DNA from: JBHHXR01 sp046757205
Lineage (GTDB): Bacteria > Pseudomonadota > Alphaproteobacteria > Rhodobacterales > Rhodobacteraceae
Length of the DNA: 17,322 nucleotides
Direction of reading: 5' to 3'
Assembly: GCA_046757205.1 (NCBI GenBank)
Contig: JBHHXR010000043.1
Location: 1 to 17,322, forward strand
Under the pieces are notes generated by a model. It searched no databases. It was not told the origin of the DNA and saw only the letters and a program-made list of their open reading frames with translations. Within the stretch, counting starts at the first letter, position 1, and every line of letters begins with the position of its first letter. Below are positions 1 to 7,831 of this stretch, one piece after another. The translations under genes and the position numbers were made by a program.

Positions 1-615
1 GGCAACAGCCAGACGCGGCGCGGCGACGCCGAAATCCGAGCGCAGGGCGGCGGCGGTTATCCGTATGGTTTCGCTCAGCAGTTGCGGCGTCAGCACGCGC
101 GGCACATCGGCCAGGGGAATGTGGATGGTCGCGGGAACGGCCCGAAGGCCGGGCGCGGCAAGCATCATGACGCCACGTTTGCTGCCGCCGAGCGCGGCGA
201 GAAATTCGGTGTGCCCCGGATACGCGAAACTCGCGCCGGCATGGAGAACCTGCTTGCTGACCGGGTTTGTCACGATGGCCGCCGCTTGCCCCTTCAGCGT
301 CAGTTCAACCGCCGTTTCGATGAATCCGATAACCGATGCCGCGTTGGCCGGTTCCGCCCGGCCCGGGATTGCCTCGGTCTTCAGCGGGACGTGCCAGACC
401 GGCAGCGCGGAATCGCAGATTTCACAGGCCCGGGAAGGATGGTCGACGGCAACGACCTCGATACCGTCCCGCCGGGCGGTCCGCCGAACATGATCGGCGT
501 CGCCGACAAGCAGGACCGGCAATTCCCGGCCAACGGCCTTCCATGCCTCGACGGAGATTTCCGGGCCGATACCGGACGGATCGCCCAGTGTCAGGGCAAG
601 CGGTTTGCCATTCAT
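1..615 (-). CDS. pdxA: 4-hydroxythreonine-4-phosphate dehydrogenase PdxA (partial, C-terminus off window)
   Basis: PdxA oxidises 4-phosphohydroxy-L-threonine with NAD in the cytoplasm, a step in DXP-dependent pyridoxal phosphate synthesis. I translated the 205 visible residues by hand from the ATG at 615. They include the family's N-terminal LTLGDPSGIGPEI (residues 8-20), the ALPVW segment (70-74), IVTNPVSK (114-121), the metal-ligand histidine in YPGHTEF (H135) and a second histidine in TIHIPLADVPRVLT (H165). Family members are about 330 residues, so roughly the last 120 lie beyond the left edge. The start codon overlaps the surA stop as ATGA, so translation is probably coupled, and the gene is the most distal visible member of the lptFGD-surA operon. 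In many proteobacteria rsmA (ksgA) follows; that cannot be seen here. No odd residues were noticed. Confidence 0.95.
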   Translation of the reverse strand, partial: MNGKPLALTLGDPSGIGPEISVEAWKAVGRELPVLLVGDADHVRRTARRDGIEVVAVDHPSRACEICDSALPVWHVPLKTEAIPGRAEPANAASVIGFIETAVELTLKGQAAAIVTNPVSKQVLHAGASFAYPGHTEFLAALGGSKRGVMMLAAPGLRAVPATIHIPLADVPRVLTPQLLSETIRITAAALRSDFGVAAPRLAVA

Positions 616-1856
616 CGAGCGATGACGACGGCGTCGCGGCGCAACTCCTGCAGGTATCCCTGTCCGAAACTGTTCATTCGCTGATTGAACAGTTGTTCGC
701 GCAGCGCCGCCCGTTGTTCCGGATCGACATCAACCTGGCGCGTGCAGAGCAGAAGCAGGCTGACTTCGCCGTTTCCCCGAACGACGGTTTTCTGGCCCGG
801 CGACAGGCCGGCCAATTGCCGGCCGATCGCTCCGGAAAGCTCGGAGACGGGCACCGGTCCGAACTGGCCGCTGCCGGGGCCGAAATCCCGCGCCAAAGCC
901 GCCATGTCCCGGCACGTCCCGGCTTGCCCGGAAACTTTCCGCAGGCGCGCCCGCGCGGCCTTTGGCCCGTTGTCCCGGTTCAGCGGCACACTCAGCCTGG
1001 CATATGTCACGCTCAGCTTCGTCTGGCGCTTGGCCGGTTCGCGGCGCACGCCATGGAGTTTCAACAGCAGGATGGCCTGGGGCGTTTCGATCGGCGCCGT
1101 CACCTCTCCCGGCATCAGGCTCAGGACAAGGCCGGCGAGGCCGGGCGGAAGCTGGTCGGCGGGTACCCAGCCCAGAGCGCCGCCCGTCGGCGCGGTCGGG
1201 GCGCGGCTGTAGCGTCTGGCGGCGGCGGCAAAATCGCCCCGGCCGTCCAGTTCGTGCGACAACCGCTTCGCCAGAATGCGCGCCTCGTTCTCGCCGAGTT
1301 CGGCGTGCGGGATCACGATTTCCGATATCTTCACCGACTCCTGAAGCCCCGATACCGCGATCTGAAGCACCGCGTCGAGGTCGGCGTCGGACGGCGTCGC
1401 CTTGGCGCTGAACCGGGCCTGGACCACCGCCCGCCACAACAATCCGGAAATAACAAAATCATCGATCGCCTGCTGCGTAACGCCGGCCAGAAGCAGGGCG
1501 GCATTCAACTCCGCACCCGTCATGTTCCGCCGACCGGCGAATTCGTCCAGGCCCTGCGCCAACGCGCCGGGTTCAAGCGAGATGCCCAGATCCTCGGCCG
1601 CCTGGGCTTTCAGGCGGTCGTCAATAAGTTGCTCGAGCGCCAGGTCGTCGAGATTTCCCGAAACCCCGAAAGCCTGAAGCAGCGCGGTCCGCTGCGCAAG
1701 ATCGAACTTCGTGATGACCGACGTATTGACGGTATAGGCAGCCGAATAGGGTGTCTGCGCCGACACCGGAACGGCCGCGCCCACAGCGAAGAGCGCCCAG
1801 AGGGAAACCGCAAGCAGAACCAGTTTTTCCCAGCGTCGCGTCACTTGGCACACCAT
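612..1856 (-). CDS. surA: SurA-like periplasmic chaperone / peptidyl-prolyl isomerase
   Basis: SurA chaperones unfolded outer-membrane proteins in the periplasm. The 414-residue product has a Sec signal peptide (basic residues 7-8, hydrophobic 11-30, likely cleavage after VSA at about 33). A SurA N-terminal helical domain (about 38-165) begins with a VNTSVITKFDLAQR strand-helix and contains EQLIDDRLKAQAA. One recognisable parvulin domain follows (about 175-270; SRAPTAPTGGALGWV around 217-231). A second, degenerate parvulin-like segment (about 280-372) and the usual C-terminal arginine-rich helix (about 378-410, ending LQELRRDAVV) complete it. The ATG at 1856 lies one base after the lptD stop (TAGGATG) and has no clear Shine-Dalgarno, so reinitiation is likely. 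A GTG at 1844 is an alternative start. Cysteines 315 and 371 in the degenerate domain could form a disulphide (inference). Position between lptD and pdxA supports SurA over a generic parvulin. Confidence 0.88.
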   Translation of the reverse strand: MVCQVTRRWEKLVLLAVSLWALFAVGAAVPVSAQTPYSAAYTVNTSVITKFDLAQRTALLQAFGVSGNLDDLALEQLIDDRLKAQAAEDLGISLEPGALAQGLDEFAGRRNMTGAELNAALLLAGVTQQAIDDFVISGLLWRAVVQARFSAKATPSDADLDAVLQIAVSGLQESVKISEIVIPHAELGENEARILAKRLSHELDGRGDFAAAARRYSRAPTAPTGGALGWVPADQLPPGLAGLVLSLMPGEVTAPIETPQAILLLKLHGVRREPAKRQTKLSVTYARLSVPLNRDNGPKAARARLRKVSGQAGTCRDMAALARDFGPGSGQFGPVPVSELSGAIGRQLAGLSPGQKTVVRGNGEVSLLLLCTRQVDVDPEQRAALREQLFNQRMNSFGQGYLQELRRDAVVIAR

Positions 1857-1857
1857 C

Positions 1858-4023
1858 CTATCGACGCCGGCACTTCCGCACTGGCGCACTCGCATCGGCC
1901 GATCCTCCCAGACCCGCAAGCTGGACCTCCAGCTTGAACGTGTCGGAAGGCGGCACGCCCTGGGAAAACGTAAAACGCCGTTCCGCAGAGAAATCAACCT
2001 TGATGCACTCGTTAGCATAACTGAGCGTGCCGCCGAAAGATGTGTTCGTTCCACTGACCAGGTCGCGGCGCAGGTTTGCACCCAGTTTCCAATTGCTCTT
2101 GAACCGGTGATAGCCCGAGAGGTGGATTTCGTGGCGTCTGGTAAAGGCGCTGGCCGCGGAATCGGCAGACAGGAAAGCATAAGTCCCGGAGATTCCCGAG
2201 CCGTTGCGCGACCAGGAAAACCGCGCCTCGTCGCGTTTGATCGCAAGGTCATCGTCAAACATGATGCTGTTGGAAATGTTCAGAAACGGCGGCATTTCAA
2301 GTATTGCCGTGGCAACGATGTCCGAACTTGCGCCTTGCAGCCCGGACCCCGCCGAGAAGAGCCGATCCGCCCGCGGCCTGAACACCTTTCCGGCAATCAG
2401 GCCCAGGCTCCAACTGTCGGGTCTGCTCAGCGTGTAGTTCACGCCGACGTTGACGCGAAACCCCGTTTCAACCTGGTCTTCACCGGGAAACCTGTCCAGA
2501 GCGAACAGGTTGGAGGTGTCGAATTCTATCTGCTGACTGTCCTCGTTGGGCACCTTCGAGGAACCGAGAGTTCCGGGCGAATACACGAGTTGTGCGACGG
2601 GCTCGATGATCTGGAGGCTTTTTCCCGTGCTTTTCGCAAAGGGCCAGCGCAGTTCCGCCGCGACGGTTGGCACTGCGCGGGCCAGGATCTCGCTGTCGAA
2701 TGCCGGATCGTCCCAGACGCGGTAGCTGTCGAACTGGGCGTCGAACCGGGCGCCGAAAATCACCCCCGCGGGCAAGACCAGATCGCGCCGCCACTCCAGG
2801 CCGCCGCCGAGCCGTATCATGTCGCGGCCGGATTTGCGGTACAGGCCGACGGCGTCGGCCTCTATCGCGCCGCTTCCGCCAAGGACGGTATCGGAAAACC
2901 GCCGGCGGTATTGGTACTCGGGCAGCACGTAGGGGATGGCATTGTTGTCTTCGCCGTCGCGCAAGGTCTGGAATCCGACGAAGGCCAGGTGGCTGTAGCT
3001 GGCCTCCTGCTGCCGGGCAAGGCTTACTTCGCTGGTCAATCGGTCGGCACTGGAATAGTCGAACTGCCGCATGAAGGATTTGTCCGACGCCAGGTTCAGG
3101 TCAAACGCCAGGCGGTATTCGGAAGGAAAGGTGAACTTGCCGGTGGCGTTGACGAAGCCGCGCCCGAAACCGCCGCCGAGGCCATCATCCAGTGAAAGCG
3201 CGGCATTGGCGCTGACGCGGCCGTTGACAAGCCGCCGCCGGTATTCGCCTTCAAGCACGAAGGCGCCTTCGCTGGTGATAAACGGTGCGAAGGTGATGTC
3301 GGCACTGTCGCCGAGGGTAAGGAAATAGGGAATCTTGACGCCGTAGCCGACGATATCCGATGTCGACAGGGTGGGCGAAAGGAACCCGCTGGCACGGTCG
3401 ACGGTCGGGTCGGGCGTGCGCAGTACCGGCAGATAAGCAACCGGCAGGCCGAACACCTGAATCGTTGCGCCCTCGAAATAGAGGCGCTTGTGTTCGGTGT
3501 CATGCACGATCCTGCGCGCCCTGACCTGCCAGACCGGTGTCGGGCTGTCCTCGCAGATCCGGCAACTGCTGGCGACGGTGTTGTACAGCGTCGTGTAGCG
3601 TCCACCGGTGCGCTGCAACTCCCGCGCGGCAATTTGCAGGCGGCTTGCCATCAGCACGCGCGCGCCCTTGATGAGCCCCTCCTTCAGGTCTGCCGATATC
3701 TCGGCGGTCTCGGCAAGCACCACCTCGGCATCACCACGGACCAGAACCAGCGGCCCGGTCGCGGTGATACGCTCCGTGTCCTCGTGATAAACGATGCGCT
3801 CAGCCCGCAGCACGGCGTCCTTGTAGTAGACTTCCACATGGCCGTCCGCCGTCAGCGTCCGGGCCCCGGGATCGTAGGAAATGCTGTCGGCGAACAGGGT
3901 TGTCGGCACGCGGGCGCCCTGGGCAAGGGCGGCGGAACCGATGCAGATCATCAACAGAACTGAAAGTCTGACTAACTGCACCGCCGCATCCCGACAACCC
4001 TGGTGCGCTCCAACCGGGTTCAA
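1858..4023 (-). CDS. lptD: LPS-assembly protein LptD (outer-membrane LPS translocon)
   Basis: LptD forms the outer-membrane beta-barrel that, with LptE, inserts LPS into the outer leaflet. The 721-residue reading has a signal sequence ending SAALAQG (about 36), an OstA/LptA-like beta-jellyroll (about 42-150) and the LptD barrel domain (about 205-705) with many alternating aromatic strands. Recognisable family segments are SSCRICEDSPTPVWQVRARR (152-171) and IPYFLTLGDSADITFAPF (231-248). After the signal peptide I find exactly four cysteines: C154, C157, C673 and C718. The start is uncertain. TTG at 4023, three bases after the lptG stop, gives the longest form, while GTG at 3981 would give a compact signal peptide and has GGGA upstream. 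The gene lies between lptG and surA with almost no spacing, which fits co-expression of the Lpt machinery. Confidence 0.95.
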   Translation of the reverse strand: MNPVGAHQGCRDAAVQLVRLSVLLMICIGSAALAQGARVPTTLFADSISYDPGARTLTADGHVEVYYKDAVLRAERIVYHEDTERITATGPLVLVRGDAEVVLAETAEISADLKEGLIKGARVLMASRLQIAARELQRTGGRYTTLYNTVASSCRICEDSPTPVWQVRARRIVHDTEHKRLYFEGATIQVFGLPVAYLPVLRTPDPTVDRASGFLSPTLSTSDIVGYGVKIPYFLTLGDSADITFAPFITSEGAFVLEGEYRRRLVNGRVSANAALSLDDGLGGGFGRGFVNATGKFTFPSEYRLAFDLNLASDKSFMRQFDYSSADRLTSEVSLARQQEASYSHLAFVGFQTLRDGEDNNAIPYVLPEYQYRRRFSDTVLGGSGAIEADAVGLYRKSGRDMIRLGGGLEWRRDLVLPAGVIFGARFDAQFDSYRVWDDPAFDSEILARAVPTVAAELRWPFAKSTGKSLQIIEPVAQLVYSPGTLGSSKVPNEDSQQIEFDTSNLFALDRFPGEDQVETGFRVNVGVNYTLSRPDSWSLGLIAGKVFRPRADRLFSAGSGLQGASSDIVATAILEMPPFLNISNSIMFDDDLAIKRDEARFSWSRNGSGISGTYAFLSADSAASAFTRRHEIHLSGYHRFKSNWKLGANLRRDLVSGTNTSFGGTLSYANECIKVDFSAERRFTFSQGVPPSDTFKLEVQLAGLGGSADASAPVRKCRRR

Positions 4024-4026
4024 TCC

Positions 4027-5127
4027 TTAGCCGTCTTCAAGGTGCAGCAGCAAGGCCAGCGACAACATTATTCCGGCAAGCGGCGGGATCCAGACCGAAA
4101 TCAAGATCGGGAGTTCGCCGGCCCCGCCGAACGAATTCAGGACATCGCGGAAAAAATAAAGGCAAAAGCCGCTCATCACCGCCATCAGGACCATCACGCC
4201 GGCATGACCGAAACGGGCGTGGCGCATGGTGAAGGCGGCGCCGATCATGGCCATCGCCACGTAGAGAAGCGGGCTGGCAATCTCCCGGAGAAGGTATTGG
4301 CGATGGCGAACGGCAGAGAACCCCGACTTTTCGAGGCGGTTGATGAAGTCCGGCAGTTTCCAGATCGAGATGGCAGCGGGAGACGCGAAACTGTCGGCAA
4401 TCTGCTCGGAGGTCAGATTGGTTCGCAGGCTGGTGGTTTCCCTGGTCTCGGGCGTTGTCGAACCCCTGGCGTCGCCGCCGGGAAAGCGCCAGACACTGGC
4501 GTTTTGAATGAGCCATTCCTTGTGCCCTAGCCTGGCCTTTTCGGCGTCGATGCGAAGGTCGATCTTTCCGTTGTCGCCGAACTTGAAAAAGCGGACGCCG
4601 AACAGTTCCGTCCCCGTCGCGTTGGTGTGCGCCGCCTGAATGACCGTCTGGCCGTTTTTCGTCCCCTGACGCAGCCACAATCCGTCTTCCGAAACTGACA
4701 GCGGGTTGTTCGAACCAAGGCCGAACTGCGCTTTGAAGACCTCGAATCTCTTCGTCGTGCTCGCCACGATCGGGTTGAATGCGGCAACTGCCAATATGCC
4801 GAAAACGAGTGCCGCCGCCAGCGGCATGGAAAGGATGCGCAGCGCCGACACGCCGCTTGCCCGCGTGATCACCAGTTCGCTCGAACGGGCAAGCGACAGG
4901 AAGGTCGTCAGGGACGCGATCAGAACAATGAGCGAAAACGCGACGTAGATGTTTTGCGGCGCCTTCAGGAGCGTGTATTCGATCATCTGGTTGAAAGTGG
5001 CGCCCTTCTTGGACAGCAGCCGGATGTTGTCCACGCCGTCGAACAGCAGCACGATACTAACGATGATCCCCATGACGCGCGCAAGCGACGCGGAAAAACG
5101 GCGCAGCAGGTAGAGGTGAACGGTCAT
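4027..5127 (-). CDS. lptG: LPS export ABC transporter permease LptG
   Basis: LptG pairs with LptF and the ATPase LptB to pull LPS out of the inner membrane and pass it to the periplasmic bridge. The 366-residue protein has the YjgP/YjgQ layout. Transmembrane helices are near 14-32, 58-80 and 98-120, then a periplasmic beta-jellyroll (about 125-270), then helices near 282-300, 306-326 and 338-362. The N-terminal MTVHLYLLRRF, the LARSSELVITRASG cytoplasmic segment (79-92) and the LREIASPLLYVAMAMIGAAF segment (280-299) are family features. I chose the ATG at 5127 because it makes an ATGA overlap with the lptF stop; the frame stays open further upstream into lptF. The only ribosome-binding candidate is AAGG at the end of an A8 tract, about 10 bases before the ATG, which also forms an in-phase slippery heptamer in lptF. 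Confidence 0.95.
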   Translation of the reverse strand: MTVHLYLLRRFSASLARVMGIIVSIVLLFDGVDNIRLLSKKGATFNQMIEYTLLKAPQNIYVAFSLIVLIASLTTFLSLARSSELVITRASGVSALRILSMPLAAALVFGILAVAAFNPIVASTTKRFEVFKAQFGLGSNNPLSVSEDGLWLRQGTKNGQTVIQAAHTNATGTELFGVRFFKFGDNGKIDLRIDAEKARLGHKEWLIQNASVWRFPGGDARGSTTPETRETTSLRTNLTSEQIADSFASPAAISIWKLPDFINRLEKSGFSAVRHRQYLLREIASPLLYVAMAMIGAAFTMRHARFGHAGVMVLMAVMSGFCLYFFRDVLNSFGGAGELPILISVWIPPLAGIMLSLALLLHLEDG

Positions 5128-6248
5128 GCCGGCGATACCTTTTTTTTCCGGGCCGGCTGCGCGGAATTGGAGAAACGGATCAGAAGGAACGCGATCGAGA
5201 AGCCCAGTATCGCCGGGAAATAGGCGACGGGGAAAAGCCACGGATAATTCCGCACTGCGGCGTAGGCCAGGATCACGAGTTGCTGAATGATGAATATGAG
5301 CCCGACGCCCATGCCGATGCGGCGGGTAAAACCGCCTCTGCGGAAGCCGCCGAAAAGGATCGAGCCGAGCGCGATGGCAGGTCCGACGATCCCGAACAGC
5401 GGCGCGGAAATATATTCATGGGCCTTGGAAATGAATTCGCCGCGCGACCTTTTTTCTCCCCTCGTCATTTCCTCGGTCGGAAACAGCGACTGATAGAAGA
5501 AATATTCGGCCGGGCGGCGGTGCCAGCTGGACTGCGTTTCAAGAAGGTCGGAAAGGTCGTAGGTGAACTGCTGGTAGTCGAGGGATTCCAGCATCCCGGT
5601 TTCCGGCGAGTATATCAGGGCGTTGCCGTCGATCAGCGCAATCTGCGCCTTGTCGTCGTCGCGCAGCAGCAATGCCCGGTCCGCGGAATAGGTGACAATC
5701 CGCGACGGGTTGCGCTGGTCGTTCAGAAAGATACCGGCCATTTCCGATTTCTTGCTGATGCTCCGAATGAAAAGCGTCACGCCGTCGGACGGGTGAACAA
5801 AATCGCCCTCCCTCAGAAACAGGCTTATCAGTTCGTTTCGCAGTTCAAAGCGGCGCTGCGCCAGCCGCGACTCGGAGACCGGCAGAATGTACATGGTGAA
5901 GGAATACATCAGCGCTGCCACGATCAGCCCGAACCAAAGCACCGGCCGCAACAGCGCGTGCGGCGATTGCCCCACAGTCAGCATCACCACCAGCTCCGAT
6001 TCCGTATAGAGCCGGTTGAGCGTGTAAATCGCCGCGCCGAAAGCGGAGAGCGGAAGAATGATTACCAGCGCGCGCGGCAGCAGCAGCATGGTGAATTCCA
6101 GAAACACATAGGCGGTTTCGCCGCTGTTGATGACGGCATCGACCTGCCGCAGTGACTGGGTCAGCCAGATGACACCGGTAAACACGAACGTGAAAAAACC
6201 GAAGGGCCCGATCAACTGGGTCAGCACGTATCGGTCGATCAGCTTCAC
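5124..6248 (-). CDS. lptF: LPS export ABC transporter permease LptF
   Basis: LptF is the partner permease of LptG in the LptB2FG complex. The 374-residue product starts MKLIDRYVLTQLIGPFGFF, typical of LptF. It has helices near 12-32, 50-78 and 100-122, a periplasmic domain (about 125-275), then helices near 283-300, 311-331 and 337-357. The cytoplasmic tail ends RKKKVSPA. The GTG at 6248 was chosen because it gives the conserved N-terminus; an in-frame ATG at 6332 would add a charged, non-conserved 28-residue leader. The cytoplasmic YTESELVVMLTVGQSP (81-96) corresponds to the coupling segment toward LptB. This is the first gene of the minus-strand operon and is divergent from pepA. Its last codons contain AAA AAA AAG, an in-phase A AAA AAG heptamer described separately. 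Confidence 0.95.
   Translation of the reverse strand: MKLIDRYVLTQLIGPFGFFTFVFTGVIWLTQSLRQVDAVINSGETAYVFLEFTMLLLPRALVIILPLSAFGAAIYTLNRLYTESELVVMLTVGQSPHALLRPVLWFGLIVAALMYSFTMYILPVSESRLAQRRFELRNELISLFLREGDFVHPSDGVTLFIRSISKKSEMAGIFLNDQRNPSRIVTYSADRALLLRDDDKAQIALIDGNALIYSPETGMLESLDYQQFTYDLSDLLETQSSWHRRPAEYFFYQSLFPTEEMTRGEKRSRGEFISKAHEYISAPLFGIVGPAIALGSILFGGFRRGGFTRRIGMGVGLIFIIQQLVILAYAAVRNYPWLFPVAYFPAILGFSIAFLLIRFSNSAQPARKKKVSPA
5139..5145 (-). other. in-phase A AAA AAG slippery heptamer at the lptF/lptG junction
   Basis: On the minus strand, positions 5147 to 5140 are eight A residues followed by G at 5139. Read in the lptF frame they are codons AAA AAA AAG, so the last seven bases are A AAA AAG in X XXY YYZ phase, the heptamer used in E. 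coli dnaX frameshifting. A -1 slip would continue as Gly-Ile-Ala-Gly-Met and straight into LptG, because the frame between here and the lptG ATG (5127) has no stop. I see no strong downstream hairpin, and the same bases may simply serve as the lptG ribosome-binding region. The sequence match is certain; function as a recoding site is inference. Confidence 0.4.
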
Positions 6249-6304
6249 GAATTTCCGGTCCCGACTGCGTCGCTCGCCCGATGGCGGCGTTCTCTGGTCA
6301 ATCC

Positions 6305-6317
6305 GTTGCAAAGCAAC
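6305..6317. repeat. 13-base inverted repeat in the lptF/pepA divergent region (candidate operator)
   Basis: GTTGC-AAA-GCAAC is a perfect 5-base inverted repeat with a 3-base centre. It lies in the 113-base gap between the divergent starts of lptF (6248) and pepA (6362), about 45 bases before the pepA ATG. I could not place convincing -35 and -10 boxes for either gene. It may be an operator or a chance palindrome; no particular regulator is indicated. Confidence 0.3.
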
Positions 6318-6361
6318 TAGGTCTTGCACCATCCGTCGCCGAACACGCCAAGGAGTCGCGC

Positions 6362-7831
6362 ATGACCACGCCGGTGCAGATCAAGTTTACAGAATCCGAC
6401 AAGAAAGCGGTAGCCTCTCTGGAAGGTGGCATTGCGGTGCTCGCCGACCCGTCCGGCCGGCTCGACCCGATGGCGCGAACGGTAAATCGGCTCGCCCGGG
6501 GCGCCGTGGCGCGGTTCGTCGAAAGCCTTGCATTCAATGACCTGAAGATCGGACAGGCCAAGGTGCTTGCCTATCCCGCCGAACTGGCAGCCGAATACGT
6601 CGCGGTCGTGAAATTGCCGCGCCGGTCGGCCGCCGAAGAAGCCCGCAAGGCAGGGGCGGCCCTGGCGAAGGCGGCCAGCGGAAAGAAGCTGACGGTACTC
6701 GCCGGCACGCACCCGCGGGCGGCCGAAATATCCTACGGCATCGCGCTTCGCGAATACCGTTTCGATAGCCACAAGACGGGCGAGGAAAAGCCGCATCTTC
6801 AAGATGTTACGCTCATGGTCTCGCGCCCCGAACAGGTCTCGAAGTCCGCCGGAGACATGGCGGCGATGGTCGAGGCGGTGTTCTTTACGCGCGATCTGGT
6901 CAACGAACCTTCCAATGTCCTGACCACCGGCGACTTCGCGGCGCGCCTGGCGGCCATGCAGGAGATCGGACTGAATGTCGAGGTGCTGGAGGAAGACGAT
7001 CTTGAAGAACTGGGGATGCGCGCGCTGCTGGGGGTCGGGCAGGGGTCGCGAAGCCCGACCAAAGTCGTGGTGATGGAATGGAAAGGCGGCGGAGACGAGG
7101 CACCCTTCGCGCTGGTCGGCAAGGGCGTGGTCTTCGACGCGGGCGGAATTTCGCTCAAGCCGGCGCAGGGTATGGAAGAAATGACCATGGACATGGGCGG
7201 GGCAGGGGTCGTGGCCGGCACCATGCGGGGCCTGGCACTGCGCCGCGCGAAGGCAAATGTCGTCGGCATCGTCGGTCTGGTCGAGAACATGCCGGACGGA
7301 AACGCGCAGCGGCCCGGCGATGTGGTCAAGTCGATGAAGGGTGACACCATCGAGATCGTCAACACGGACGCCGAGGGGCGGCTGGTGCTGGCCGACATCC
7401 TCTGGTACGCGCAGGAGCGCTTCAAACCCTCCGCCATGATCAACCTGGCGACCCTGACGGGCGCGATCATCATCAGCCTGGGCCACGAGAAGGCAGGCGT
7501 CTTCTCCAATGACGACGCATTTTGCAATGCGTTCCTGAAGGCGGCTCAAGCCGAGGGAGAAGGTGCCTGGCGCATGCCGCTGGCCCCGGCCTACGACGAA
7601 CTTCTGAAGTCGCGGATCGCGGACGTGTCGAATGTCGGCGGCCGGCCGGCCGGATCGATCACGGCGGCGCAGTTCCTCAAGCGTTTCGTAAAGGACGAGA
7701 CGCCGTGGATCCATCTCGACATAGCCGGCGTCGCGCGCCTGAAGAAGGATTCGGATCTGGCGCCAAAGGGCGCCACGGGCTGGGGCGTGCGTTCGCTTGA
7801 TCGCCTGATACGCGACCGCTACCAGACGTGA
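6362..7831 (+). CDS. pepA: leucyl aminopeptidase PepA (M17 family)
   Basis: This is a cytoplasmic two-metal aminopeptidase that removes N-terminal residues from peptides. The 489-residue protein has the variable N-terminal domain (about 1-165) and the M17 catalytic domain (about 170-489). Visible active-site motifs are VGKGVVFDAGGISLKP (252-267, with K254, D259 and the catalytic K266), MTMDMGGAG (274-282, D277), and the family signature NTDAEGRL (334-341, with D336, E338 and catalytic R340). All expected metal ligands and catalytic residues are present, so it should be active. The ATG at 6362 follows a good AAGGAG six bases upstream. The holC start overlaps its stop by one base. Divergence from lptF and linkage to holC match the arrangement in many proteobacteria. 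E. coli PepA also binds DNA, but that role cannot be read from this sequence. Confidence 0.97.
   Translation: MTTPVQIKFTESDKKAVASLEGGIAVLADPSGRLDPMARTVNRLARGAVARFVESLAFNDLKIGQAKVLAYPAELAAEYVAVVKLPRRSAAEEARKAGAALAKAASGKKLTVLAGTHPRAAEISYGIALREYRFDSHKTGEEKPHLQDVTLMVSRPEQVSKSAGDMAAMVEAVFFTRDLVNEPSNVLTTGDFAARLAAMQEIGLNVEVLEEDDLEELGMRALLGVGQGSRSPTKVVVMEWKGGGDEAPFALVGKGVVFDAGGISLKPAQGMEEMTMDMGGAGVVAGTMRGLALRRAKANVVGIVGLVENMPDGNAQRPGDVVKSMKGDTIEIVNTDAEGRLVLADILWYAQERFKPSAMINLATLTGAIIISLGHEKAGVFSNDDAFCNAFLKAAQAEGEGAWRMPLAPAYDELLKSRIADVSNVGGRPAGSITAAQFLKRFVKDETPWIHLDIAGVARLKKDSDLAPKGATGWGVRSLDRLIRDRYQT

Noticed and set aside
336..1937. Long plus-strand open frame opposite surA and pdxA
   Set aside because: It is antisense to two clearly recognised genes, its translation is low-complexity Arg/Pro/Gly-rich with no family resemblance, and long antisense frames are expected in high-GC DNA.
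2107..3195. 362-codon plus-strand open frame opposite lptD
   Set aside because: It is antisense to an intact LptD and has no recognisable domain. GC bias explains the open frame.
4150..4156. In-phase T TTT TTC heptamer inside lptG
   Set aside because: It encodes a Tyr-Phe-Phe stretch in a membrane helix, where T-rich codons are expected. A -1 shift would only give an aberrant C-terminus, so there is no functional gain as at the lptF/lptG junction.
6317..7714. 465-codon minus-strand open frame opposite pepA
   Set aside because: It mirrors pepA, which has all catalytic motifs. The antisense translation is His/Arg/Gln-rich without motifs.
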